In this document: positions 1-7,351 of the stretch, one piece after another
Layout: each line of letters begins with the position of its first letter
How positions within the stretch are numbered: position 1 is the stretch's first letter
Assembly: GCA_036504215.1 (NCBI GenBank)
Contig: DASXVO010000016.1
Coordinates: forward strand, 250,001-314,000
Reading direction: 5' to 3'
Origin: Vicinamibacterales bacterium
Lineage (GTDB): Bacteria > Acidobacteriota > Vicinamibacteria > Vicinamibacterales > Fen-181
DNA: 64,000 nucleotides
The notes under the pieces: model-generated
What the model was told of the DNA's origin: nothing
The model's input: the letters and a program-made list of their open reading frames with translations, nothing else
The model's database searches: none
Program-made: the position numbers and the translations under genes

Positions 1-912
1 GAGGTTCCTCGCCTGCCAGAACGCGTCGTACGTCTCGTGCGCCATCAGGTCGTTCCAGAACTGCACCTGGCCATGGAAGTAGCGCTCGTTCACGTGCGAG
101 AGCGGACCGAGCTTCTGGTAGAACTGGTAGCCGTCGAGGGTTCCGTAGTCGAAGCGCGCGAAGCCCGTGCGTGTCGGCTTGGGGCGCGGCCAACCGAACC
201 CGGAGAAGAACCCGAAGGCGTGCGGCAGATAGAGCGCACCGTTGTGGTGGAAGTCGTCGCCGATGAACCAGTCGCTGATCGGCGCCTGTGGAGAGACGGC
301 CTTGAGCGCCGGGTGCGCGTCGATCATCCCGATGGCCGCGTAGAAGCCCGGATACGAGATCCCGTACATCCCCACCTTGCCGCTGTTGTTGGGCACGTGC
401 TTGACGAGCCAGTCGATCGTGTCCCAGGTATCGGTGGCCTCATCGAAGTCGGTCGGGCCGCTCTTGACCGGCTTGTACGGACGCATGTCCACGAATTCAC
501 CCTGGGACATCAGCCGGCCCCGCACGTCCTGGTAGACGAAGATGTAGCCGTCGCGCATGAAGAGCCCCGACGGCCCGAGGCTCGACGGATAGTTGTCCAC
601 GCCGTACGGCGCGACGCTGTAGGGCGTGCGGTTGAGCAGGATCGGGTACGACTGAGAGCTGTCTCTCGGCACGTAGACCGCCGTGAACAGCTTCACGCCG
701 TCGCGCATCGGGATCTCGTACTCGAACTTCTTGTAGTGGGCCTTCGCGTAGTCTGGAGTCTGATCGGCGGCCACCTGCCCGGTGGGCGCCCGCCCGATGG
801 GCGGCACACGGGATCCCGTCGCGCCGAGCGCGACGAGCGCAGCCAGCCCGACGAGCACGGCCAGCCCGACGAGCACGGCCGGCCAGATGGAGCGACGAAT
901 CGTTGATCTCAT
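1..912 (-). CDS. CocE/NonD family hydrolase (X-Pro dipeptidyl-peptidase type), partial
   Basis: The N-terminal 304 residues of a secreted alpha/beta hydrolase are visible; the 3' end lies beyond the window. The frame is open to base 1. The protein starts with a basic stretch and a long hydrophobic segment (residues 8-35), which looks like a signal peptide or anchor. It then shows the CocE/NonD pattern: IPMRDGVKL near residue 65, a QDVRG motif, and the nucleophile elbow GISYPG with the catalytic Ser near residue 185. Family members hydrolyse ester or peptide bonds (cocaine esterase, X-Pro dipeptidyl-peptidase, glutaryl-7-ACA acylase); the substrate cannot be told from sequence. The Asp and His of the triad should lie in the missing part. 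It diverges from the DUF362 gene at 1021 across 108 bases. Confidence 0.88.
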   Translation of the reverse strand, partial: MRSTIRRSIWPAVLVGLAVLVGLAALVALGATGSRVPPIGRAPTGQVAADQTPDYAKAHYKKFEYEIPMRDGVKLFTAVYVPRDSSQSYPILLNRTPYSVAPYGVDNYPSSLGPSGLFMRDGYIFVYQDVRGRLMSQGEFVDMRPYKPVKSGPTDFDEATDTWDTIDWLVKHVPNNSGKVGMYGISYPGFYAAIGMIDAHPALKAVSPQAPISDWFIGDDFHHNGALYLPHAFGFFSGFGWPRPKPTRTGFARFDYGTLDGYQFYQKLGPLSHVNERYFHGQVQFWNDLMAHETYDAFWQARNL

Positions 913-1020
913 GGAGCACCTGTGGAACGTGTCTTTGGGTGATTCGTCCCGTGATGCTACCATAGCGCTCTGCCCCGTCTCCGTGTTCTCCATCCCCCTC
1001 CGTCACCGGGAGCCTTGAGC

Positions 1021-2004
1021 ATGGTGTTCGATCCGCCGGCGGCGGGCCGCCGCGAATTCCTGCTGCGCGTGCTGCGGGTAGGCGGCGTGAGCGCGGCGAC
1101 CTTGGGCGGCGCCGCCTGGCTGCGCAGCCGAAGCGACAAGCCGAGGGAATCCGATGTCCTCGTCGCCGATCGCCGCACCGGGGTGCCCACCGACCCCGGC
1201 CTGCCGGAGATGGTCGTCGCACAAGGCGAATCGCCGCAGGCGCTCCTCCGCCGGGCGCTCGACGAACTCGGCGGCATCCGCCGCTTCATTGCCAGAGGCG
1301 ACGTCGTCGTCGTGAAGCCGAACATCGGGTGGGACCGGGGGCCCGAGCAGGCCGCCAATACGAATCCGGTGCTCGTCGCGGAAATCGTGCGCGTGTGCCA
1401 GGAGGCGGGCGCGAAGCGGATCGTCGTGACCGACGTCAGCTGCAATGACGCACGGATGTGCTTCGAGCACAGCGGCATCGCGGCGGCGGCGAAGGATGCC
1501 GGTGCGGACGTGATCTTGCCCGACGAGCGGCGGTTCCGGGAAGTGAACCTGGGCGGCGACGTCCTCACGACTTGGCCCGTGCTCGAACCGTTCCTCTCGG
1601 CGGACAAGATCATCAACGTGCCGATTGCCAAACACCACAGCCTGACCGGCTGCACGGTCGGCATGAAGAACCTCTACGGCATCATCGGCGGACAGCGGAG
1701 CCGGCTGCACCAGCGGATCAACGAGAGCCTCGTGGACCTGACGGCCTTCGTACGCCCGACGCTGACCATCGTCGATGCCTATCGCGTGCTGATGCGCGGC
1801 GGACCGACGGGCGGCAGCCTGGCGGACGTGGAGTTCAAGAAGACGTTGCTCGCGGGCACCGACCCGGTCGCCCTCGATTCCTACGCGGCCAAGGCCTGGT
1901 GGGATCTCGACCACCAGCGACTGCCCTTCCTGCGAATTGCGCAGGCCCGGGGCCTGGGGAAGGCGAACTTCGAAGAGGTGCGGACGAAGATCGTGACGGT
2001 GTGA
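1021..2004 (+). CDS. Tat-exported DUF362 domain protein
   Basis: A 327-residue protein with a twin-arginine signal (GRREFLLRVLRVGG, then a hydrophobic stretch to about residue 40) followed by a DUF362 domain. Visible DUF362 features are VVVKPNIGWD near residue 95, a Cys-containing TDVSCND segment, and IINVPIAKHHSLTGCTVGMKN near residue 205. DUF362 proteins often sit next to ferredoxins and are thought to act in redox or Fe-S chemistry, but no general reaction is known. ATG 1021 is chosen because GGGAG sits 8 bases upstream; a TTG at 1015 is in the same frame. It is the first gene of a likely operon and ends 9 bases before the polyferredoxin gene. Confidence 0.88.
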   Translation: MVFDPPAAGRREFLLRVLRVGGVSAATLGGAAWLRSRSDKPRESDVLVADRRTGVPTDPGLPEMVVAQGESPQALLRRALDELGGIRRFIARGDVVVVKPNIGWDRGPEQAANTNPVLVAEIVRVCQEAGAKRIVVTDVSCNDARMCFEHSGIAAAAKDAGADVILPDERRFREVNLGGDVLTTWPVLEPFLSADKIINVPIAKHHSLTGCTVGMKNLYGIIGGQRSRLHQRINESLVDLTAFVRPTLTIVDAYRVLMRGGPTGGSLADVEFKKTLLAGTDPVALDSYAAKAWWDLDHQRLPFLRIAQARGLGKANFEEVRTKIVTV

Positions 2005-2013
2005 GCCACTCCT

Positions 2014-3822
2014 ATGGCTGTCCTCTCCCAACCGACTCTCGCGCGACTCCGACGCGTCTCACAGGTCGCGTTCGTTGCGGCGTTTCTCTTCCTCCTGTTC
2101 AAGTCGGAGTTCACTGGTTCGTTCCGGGGTGCAGTCGGCGACGTCCGCCTCCCATGGCCGGTCTCCCTGTTCCTCGAGGCCGACCCGCTCTCCGCCCTCA
2201 CCACAGCGCTGTCGACGCGCACGCTGTATCGCGGTCTGTGGTGGAGCCTCGTCGTGCTGGTTCCCACGTTCTTTCTCGGCCGGTTCTTCTGCGGTTGGAT
2301 CTGTCCGCTCGGCACGCTCAACCACTTCTTCGGCAGCCTGCGCTCGGAGAAGAAGCGCGGCAAGTCGCTCATCGAGTCGAACCGCTACAAGCCCTGGCAG
2401 GCGACGAAGTACTACATCCTCGTCGTCGTGCTGGTGGCCGCAGCGTGTGGAACGGCCGTCGCGGGCATCGTCGATCCCATTCCTCTCACCGTTCGTTCGC
2501 TGGGCCTGGCGCTCCTCCCGGGCGTCCACTACGCGTTCGGCAGCCTGCTGGACGTGTGGTATCAAAGCCCGGTTCGCTGGGTCCGTGTCGGCGCCGACAT
2601 CGTCCAGTTCCTGCTCCAGGGCACGCTCGTCACCTTCAGGCAGCCGCACTTCCGCCAGGCCTTCATCCTCGGCGTCATGTTCGTCGGCCTGCTCGCGCTC
2701 AATCTCCGTATTACCCGGTTCTGGTGCCGTGCGATCTGCCCGCTGGGTGCGTTGCTGGGCCTCGCTTCGCGCTGGTCGTTCGTGCACCTCGTGAAGGACC
2801 AGGCGCGGTGCGACACCTGTAACCGGTGCCTGGTACACTGCCAGGGCGGCGATGATCCGATCCCCGGGCCGAAGTGGAAGAAGGCCGAGTGCCACCTCTG
2901 CTTCAACTGCGTGGGGGACTGCCCGACGGGCGGCATCGCCTTCGCCATCGGATCTCCCGTGTCGCTGTCAACGACCGTCGAGGTTCCGCAGGCACAGCGG
3001 CGAAAGCTGATCACCGGCGCGGTGGCGGGCGCCGCGCTGGTACCGCTGCTCCGGTCAACGACCGGCCTGAAGGTCGAAGCCGACTCACGTCTCATCCGTC
3101 CACCGGGCGCCCTCGACGAACCGCACTTCCTCGAGCGGTGCATCCGCTGCGGCGAATGCATGAAGGTCTGCCCGAACAACGCGCTCCACCCGACGTTCAT
3201 GGAGGGCGGCCTCGAGGCGATCTGGTCGCCCGTGCTCGTACCACGCGTCGGCTACTGCGAGCCGAGCTGTGTGCTGTGCGGTCAGGCCTGTCCGACCGGC
3301 GCCATCTGGGAAATCACCGTCGCGCAGAAACTCGGCAAGCCAAGCGGCATGCAGACCGCGGGCGAGACGCCCGCGCCACTCGCAGCCGGGCCACTCGCAG
3401 CCAGACCACTCGCAGCCAGACCACTCGCAGCCGGACCACCCGCAGCCAGACCACTCGCAGCCGGGCCGAGTGGCACAGGCGCCCCGCCTGTGCAGACGGC
3501 CAACCCCATCAAGATTGGCACCGCCTTCTACGACCAGGGCCGCTGCCTCCCCTGGGCGATGGCCACCGACTGCATTGTCTGCGAGGAGTGGTGCCCGACA
3601 TCGCCCAAGGCGATCTACCTGGTGACGACCGACATCACCGACGCCGAGTCGAACTCGAAGTCGGTGCGCCGGCCGTACGTCGATCCCAAGCGCTGCATCG
3701 GATGCGGCGCCTGCGAGTACGCCTGCCCGGTGAAGGACCGGCCGGCCGTCTACGTGACGAGCGTCGGCGAGACGCGATCGAAGACGAACCAGTTCATTCT
3801 GCCCGCGGCACCGAAACGTTAG
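2014..3822 (+). CDS. NapH-type membrane polyferredoxin with in-frame repeat insertion
   Basis: A 602-residue integral membrane 4Fe-4S protein. The N-terminal part has about five transmembrane segments and two cytoplasmic CxxxCP motifs (FCGWICPLG near residue 92, WCRAICPLG near residue 237), as in NapH/NosR/CcoG-type electron-transfer proteins. Several 4Fe-4S motifs follow: CDTCNRCLVHC, CHLCFNCVGDC, CIRCGECMKVC, CEPSCVLCGQAC, CIVCEEWC and CIGCGACEYAC. It probably passes electrons between the quinone pool and the flanking exported DUF362 proteins. Between the fifth and sixth clusters (residues about 447-494) an Ala/Pro repeat with no Fe-S function is inserted in frame; it matches a palindromic DNA repeat (3357-3493). 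The neighbours are DUF362 genes on both sides. Confidence 0.9.
   Translation: MAVLSQPTLARLRRVSQVAFVAAFLFLLFKSEFTGSFRGAVGDVRLPWPVSLFLEADPLSALTTALSTRTLYRGLWWSLVVLVPTFFLGRFFCGWICPLGTLNHFFGSLRSEKKRGKSLIESNRYKPWQATKYYILVVVLVAAACGTAVAGIVDPIPLTVRSLGLALLPGVHYAFGSLLDVWYQSPVRWVRVGADIVQFLLQGTLVTFRQPHFRQAFILGVMFVGLLALNLRITRFWCRAICPLGALLGLASRWSFVHLVKDQARCDTCNRCLVHCQGGDDPIPGPKWKKAECHLCFNCVGDCPTGGIAFAIGSPVSLSTTVEVPQAQRRKLITGAVAGAALVPLLRSTTGLKVEADSRLIRPPGALDEPHFLERCIRCGECMKVCPNNALHPTFMEGGLEAIWSPVLVPRVGYCEPSCVLCGQACPTGAIWEITVAQKLGKPSGMQTAGETPAPLAAGPLAARPLAARPLAAGPPAARPLAAGPSGTGAPPVQTANPIKIGTAFYDQGRCLPWAMATDCIVCEEWCPTSPKAIYLVTTDITDAESNSKSVRRPYVDPKRCIGCGACEYACPVKDRPAVYVTSVGETRSKTNQFILPAAPKR
3357..3493. repeat. 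Composite palindromic / 15-bp tandem repeat inside the polyferredoxin gene
   Basis: A hairpin CGCGGGCG-AGA-CGCCCGCG (3357-3375) is followed by six tandem 15-bp units of the form CCACTCGCAGCCRGR (3376-3465) and a second hairpin GCACAGGCG-CCC-CGCCTGTGC (3473-3493). Both stems pair perfectly. Elements with the core GGCACAGGCG...CGCCTGTGC recur as REP-like intergenic repeats in acidobacterial and planctomycete-type genomes (from memory). Here the unit lies in a coding sequence and keeps the frame open because the repeat unit is a multiple of three. It encodes an Ala-Ala-Pro-Leu-rich linker. Confidence 0.85.
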
Positions 3823-3909
3823 GCGGCAAGGGGCGGCCAGAGGCCGGGAGATGGCTTGGGGGATTGGGAGCAGGAACCGGGAATTCATCCGCAGCTGAAA
3901 GGCAGTCTT

Positions 3910-5118
3910 GTGAAAAAGAAATACCGCTCGATGGAAGTGGCGCCAGGGTTCAGCCGTCGGGACTTCGTGAAATCAATTGGTGCCGCGTCGGCCGCGGCCG
4001 CCGGCGGCCTCGTTCTCGCCGGCCCGGGCTTCGGCCAGACCGCTCCGCCGCAAGCACCGGTCGAGACCAACATCGCCGACTTCCTGAAGGTGCCGAAGAC
4101 CGCGCGTTCGCTGCCGGGCCCGTTCCCCGGCAAGGTCGTGAAGGTCACCGACAAGCGGTCGCTCGTGGCGGAGAAGTTCGACGGCAAGGCCATCGGCGAG
4201 ATGGTCGAGAAGGGGATCACGACACTCACCGGCAAGAACATGAAGGAGTCGTTCAAGCTCCTCATCGACCCCAAGGACGTCGTCGGCATCAAGGTGAACC
4301 CGGTCGGGCCTCCGCTCATCCACACGCATCCGGAGGTCGTGGACGCGGTCATCAAGTGGCTGGTGGACAACGGTCTCCCCAAGGGCCAGATCGTCATCTG
4401 GGACCGCTTCGACTACATGCTCAAGGACGCGGGCTACACACCAGACCGCTTCCCGGGCATCGCGCTCGAGGGCCTGCAGACGATGGACGAGGAGGGGAAC
4501 AAGTGGCGGGGACCGGATGGGAACCACGTGTCGATCAACAACTTCGACAAGGACGTCTACTACTTCGCCAAGGGCATCGTCGGCAAGGGCGTAAAGGGCT
4601 ACAAGGATGACGAGTTCTATCTGAACCAGCACGTCTTCAACGGCGAGTACTCGTACTTCGGGAAGTTGCTGACCAAGAAGCTCACCCGGATCATCAACGT
4701 CGCCGCCTACAAGAACACCGGCGCGTCGATCTCGATGGCGACGAAGAACATGGGCTATGCCTCGCTCTGTAACGTCGGCCGGCTGCACGCGCCGCTGGCC
4801 TTCAAGGCGAGCACCGAGGTCCTGGCCGCGCCGGTGCTGCGGGACAAACTCGCCCTGAACATCACCGACGGCCTGCGCGGTCAGTACGATGGCGGCCCCG
4901 ACAAGAACGCCCAGTTCGTCTACGAGAACCACTCGCTCTACTTCGCGACCGATCCGTTTGCCCTGGACATGCTCTGTCACCAGGAAATCAACGCGAAGCG
5001 GAAGGAGATGGGCGCGACGGTCAACGAGAGCCCGCGGCTCACCGAGTACCTGCGCTACGCCGAGCAACTCGGCCTCGGCGTGGTGGCGGCGGACAAGATG
5101 CAGATTGTGAGGGTGTAG
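3910..5118 (+). CDS. Second Tat-exported DUF362 domain protein
   Basis: A 402-residue exported protein. A Tat signal (SRRDFVKSIGAASA followed by an Ala/Gly-rich hydrophobic stretch ending near GFGQT) precedes a long DUF362 domain with VVGIKVNPVGPPLIHTH, RIINVAAYKNTGASISMATKN and LNITDGLRG segments. It is longer than the first DUF362 protein at 1021 and only distantly similar to it, so the pair is not a recent duplication. GTG 3910 is the preferred start (a purine-rich AAAGGCAG lies upstream); ATG 3931 in the same frame would still leave the whole Tat motif. The 87-base gap after the polyferredoxin and the 2-base gap to the DUF6599 gene suggest one transcript. Confidence 0.86.
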   Translation: MKKKYRSMEVAPGFSRRDFVKSIGAASAAAAGGLVLAGPGFGQTAPPQAPVETNIADFLKVPKTARSLPGPFPGKVVKVTDKRSLVAEKFDGKAIGEMVEKGITTLTGKNMKESFKLLIDPKDVVGIKVNPVGPPLIHTHPEVVDAVIKWLVDNGLPKGQIVIWDRFDYMLKDAGYTPDRFPGIALEGLQTMDEEGNKWRGPDGNHVSINNFDKDVYYFAKGIVGKGVKGYKDDEFYLNQHVFNGEYSYFGKLLTKKLTRIINVAAYKNTGASISMATKNMGYASLCNVGRLHAPLAFKASTEVLAAPVLRDKLALNITDGLRGQYDGGPDKNAQFVYENHSLYFATDPFALDMLCHQEINAKRKEMGATVNESPRLTEYLRYAEQLGLGVVAADKMQIVRV

Positions 5119-5120
5119 GA

Positions 5121-6077
5121 ATGAGGCGGCTCCTGCTCGCGTTCGTGGCCGTCGCGGTTGGAAGCGCCTGGCAACTGGCGGCCGGCGCCCCGCTCGCACC
5201 CGGTCCGGTCGGCTCCGCACCCGGGAACGGCCATCCTGTCAGCCTGGGAACCGCACAGGCGGCAAGGACCTCCGGGGACGCCGCGCTGATGCCTGCCGAA
5301 GCGGGTCTCCCCGGTTGGAAGAGGATCGAGAACCAGCGCGTGTTCACCCGTGCGGACCTCTACGGGTACATCGACGGCGGCGCGGAACTGTTCCTGGAGC
5401 TTGGGTTCGATCAACTGACGCTCCAGAAATACCGCAACGGATCGAACGACGTCGCCGTGGAGATCTACCGGATGGCGGACGGAGCGGCGGCAACCGGCAT
5501 CTACCTGATGAAGTGCGGGAAGGAAACGCATGATCCGGCGTTCAAGGAGCGCCACACGATCAACCGTCACCAGTTGATGTTCGCGCGGGATCGTTACTAC
5601 GTCACGATTAACAACCTGTCCGGCGCGGACACGATGGCGCCGGAGCTCGTTCGGTTCGGATCGCTCGTCGGATCGAAGCTGCCGACCGACCGCCCTCCGG
5701 TCGAGCTGCAGCGCCTGCCGGTCGCGGGTCTCGTCGCGGGGTCGCAGCGACTGATCCGGGGCCCGTTTTCACTGCAGGCGCTCTACACCCTCGGTGACGG
5801 CGATATTCTGCAACTCGGCGGGAAGCTGACCGCCGTCGCGGGCAACTACAGGGACGCGGGCGGCGCATACACGCTCGTGGCGGTCGCCTATCCGGACGCC
5901 GCGGCCGCCAGGAAGGCGCTCGCCAACGTGCAACAGAACCTCGACAAGTACCTGAAATCCGTCAATTCGACGCCGTCGCGACTGGTGTTCAAGGACTACG
6001 AGAACAAGTTCGGCAGCCTGACTCTGACCGGGCGGCAGATCGAGATTCGGCTGCACCTGACCCGTCAACCGCAGTAG
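5121..6077 (+). CDS. DUF6599 family secreted protein
   Basis: A 318-residue protein of unknown function with a Sec-type signal peptide (MRRLLLAFVAVAVGSAW; cleavage probably in the Ala-rich stretch near residue 25). The mature part shows the DUF6599 pattern: GWKRIENQRVF, then LYGYIDGGAELFLELGFDQL, then VEIYRMADGAAATGIYLMK. No catalytic or metal motif is evident. It begins 2 bases after the DUF362 gene and is the last member of the 1.0-6.1 kb set, so it may be a periplasmic partner of that redox module. The function of that module is not known. Confidence 0.8.
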   Translation: MRRLLLAFVAVAVGSAWQLAAGAPLAPGPVGSAPGNGHPVSLGTAQAARTSGDAALMPAEAGLPGWKRIENQRVFTRADLYGYIDGGAELFLELGFDQLTLQKYRNGSNDVAVEIYRMADGAAATGIYLMKCGKETHDPAFKERHTINRHQLMFARDRYYVTINNLSGADTMAPELVRFGSLVGSKLPTDRPPVELQRLPVAGLVAGSQRLIRGPFSLQALYTLGDGDILQLGGKLTAVAGNYRDAGGAYTLVAVAYPDAAAARKALANVQQNLDKYLKSVNSTPSRLVFKDYENKFGSLTLTGRQIEIRLHLTRQPQ

Positions 6078-6547
6078 GTTGGCGACCCGACTCACTCCCG
6101 GAGTGGCCTGGCGCGACGGGCACCGGGACGCTTGGCGCCAAGTCGTTCCGAGAGCGGGTCTTGCGGGTGACACAGCCGCCGTGGATTTCAACAGCGCAAA
6201 TAGTAGACAAAACCGCACTCGTGCTGTGAAATCCCGCGCCGAAAACTCGGCGACACTTTGTGAACAGATTCACAAAAGCCCCTTGTCTGCTTCTCGCTGA
6301 TCCGTCAGAATATATCGGATCGGACGCGGCCGCAGACCGTGTCGAAGGCCACCAGGCTCATACTCGTCCGTTGACGTCTTCATTCATCGTCGCTCTCGTG
6401 GCTCTCGTCGGGGACAGTCTCTCGTCCTGTCGTCTGCTGCCGATCCGAGTTTGGTAACGGCACCGCCATCCTGGCGGCGCGACAAACTGGGTCCCCCTCG
6501 GGAAGGCACAGCATTTCCTACCTCATTCTCCATCAAGGGATTTGTCC
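6078..6547. other. 470-base intergenic leader of the hydrogenase operon
   Basis: No convincing coding sequence is seen here. The stretch separates the DUF6599 gene from the hydrogenase operon and contains the CRP-like palindrome at 6257-6276, a possible -10 (TATATC, 6311-6316) about 40 bases further, and a long presumed 5' untranslated region before ATG 6548. Confidence 0.6.
6257..6276. promoter_or_regulatory. CRP/FNR-superfamily operator candidate
   Basis: The palindrome TTTGTGAA-CAGA-TTCACAAA is perfect over 8-bp arms and contains TGTGA-N6-TCACA, the exact CRP consensus. It lies 180 bases after the upstream stop codon and 271 bases before the first hydrogenase gene. The A/T-rich TATATC at 6311-6316 would put the palindrome centre near -56 of a start site near 6323. 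The site is seen directly; which CRP/FNR-family protein binds it is inference. Confidence 0.6.
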
Positions 6548-7036
6548 ATGTACGACCTGCTGATCGTGGCGGCAATCCTGGCGTGTGCGTTCCAGGCAGT
6601 GCGGGGCACACGTCTGCTGATTGCCGCGCTCTGGCTGGCGGGCGCCTCGGCGCTCACGGCTCTCATGATGTATCGCCTTGGGGCACCCGAGGTGGCGGTC
6701 ATCGAACTCAGCGTCGGCGCCGGTCTCGTCACCGTGCTGTTCGTGTTCGCCATCAACATTGCCGGGGAGGAGCCACCCGTCACGCTACGGTCCCTCGTCC
6801 CGGCGCCCCTCGCGTGGATCGCGGCGCTTGGCGCCGTGGCCCTCGGGGCCTGGATGGCGATCCCGAATCTGCGGGCGGAGGCCGGCCTCGTGCAGCCCGA
6901 TCGGTTTGCCACCGTGCTCTGGGAGCAACGGCGCCTGGACGTGCTGCTTCAGATCGTGCTCATCATCGGCGGCGTTCTGGCCGTGCTCGGCCTCCTCTCG
7001 GAGGGGCGCTCGCACGCCCGGAAGGAGAACCACTAA
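6548..7036 (+). CDS. MbhD/DUF4040-like membrane subunit of hydrogenase complex
   Basis: A 162-residue membrane protein with about four to five hydrophobic segments. It carries the DUF4040/MbhD signature: LLIAALWLAGASALTALMMY, then GAPEVAVIELSVGAGLVTVLF, as in MbhD of membrane-bound hydrogenases and the equivalent segment of MrpA. In such complexes this subunit helps couple ion antiport to the hydrogenase arm. The start is ATG 6548 with AAGGGA upstream; a TTG at 6542 would add two residues. The gene opens an eleven-gene operon, and its stop overlaps the next start (TAATG at 7034-7038). Confidence 0.82.
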   Translation: MYDLLIVAAILACAFQAVRGTRLLIAALWLAGASALTALMMYRLGAPEVAVIELSVGAGLVTVLFVFAINIAGEEPPVTLRSLVPAPLAWIAALGAVALGAWMAIPNLRAEAGLVQPDRFATVLWEQRRLDVLLQIVLIIGGVLAVLGLLSEGRSHARKENH

Positions 7037-7347
7037 TGTCGCTCTCGCTTCCCCTGCTCTCCGCCGTGGCGGTGCTCGGGCTGCTCGGTATCGGGCTGCT
7101 CGGGCTGCTGGTCACGCGCAACCTGATCAAAGTGGTCGTGGGCATGCAGGTCCTGGTCAAGGGGGCGATGCTCGCGCTCGTACTCGCGGGCAAGCTCTCC
7201 GGCCAGATTCAGACCGGCCAGACGCTCGCGTTGACCGTGATCGTGGCCGACACGATCGTCTCCGTCGTTGCCCTGGCCTTTGCGGTGCAGGTGCGGCGGC
7301 AGTTCGGCACCCTGGATCTCCAGGCGCTGTCGACGCTGCGGAGGTAG
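7036..7347 (+). CDS. NuoK/MrpC-like membrane subunit
   Basis: A 103-residue, three-helix membrane protein. The segments NLIKVVVGMQVLVKGAMLAL and TLALTVIVADTIVSVVALAF are typical of the NuoK/MrpC/MbhG family, with a conserved-type acidic residue (Asp in VIVADTIV) in the third helix. It would form part of the ion-translocating domain. Its ATG overlaps the stop codon of the preceding gene, and the next gene starts 4 bases after its stop, so translation is probably coupled. Confidence 0.85.
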   Translation: MSLSLPLLSAVAVLGLLGIGLLGLLVTRNLIKVVVGMQVLVKGAMLALVLAGKLSGQIQTGQTLALTVIVADTIVSVVALAFAVQVRRQFGTLDLQALSTLRR

Positions 7348-7351
7348 GCCC

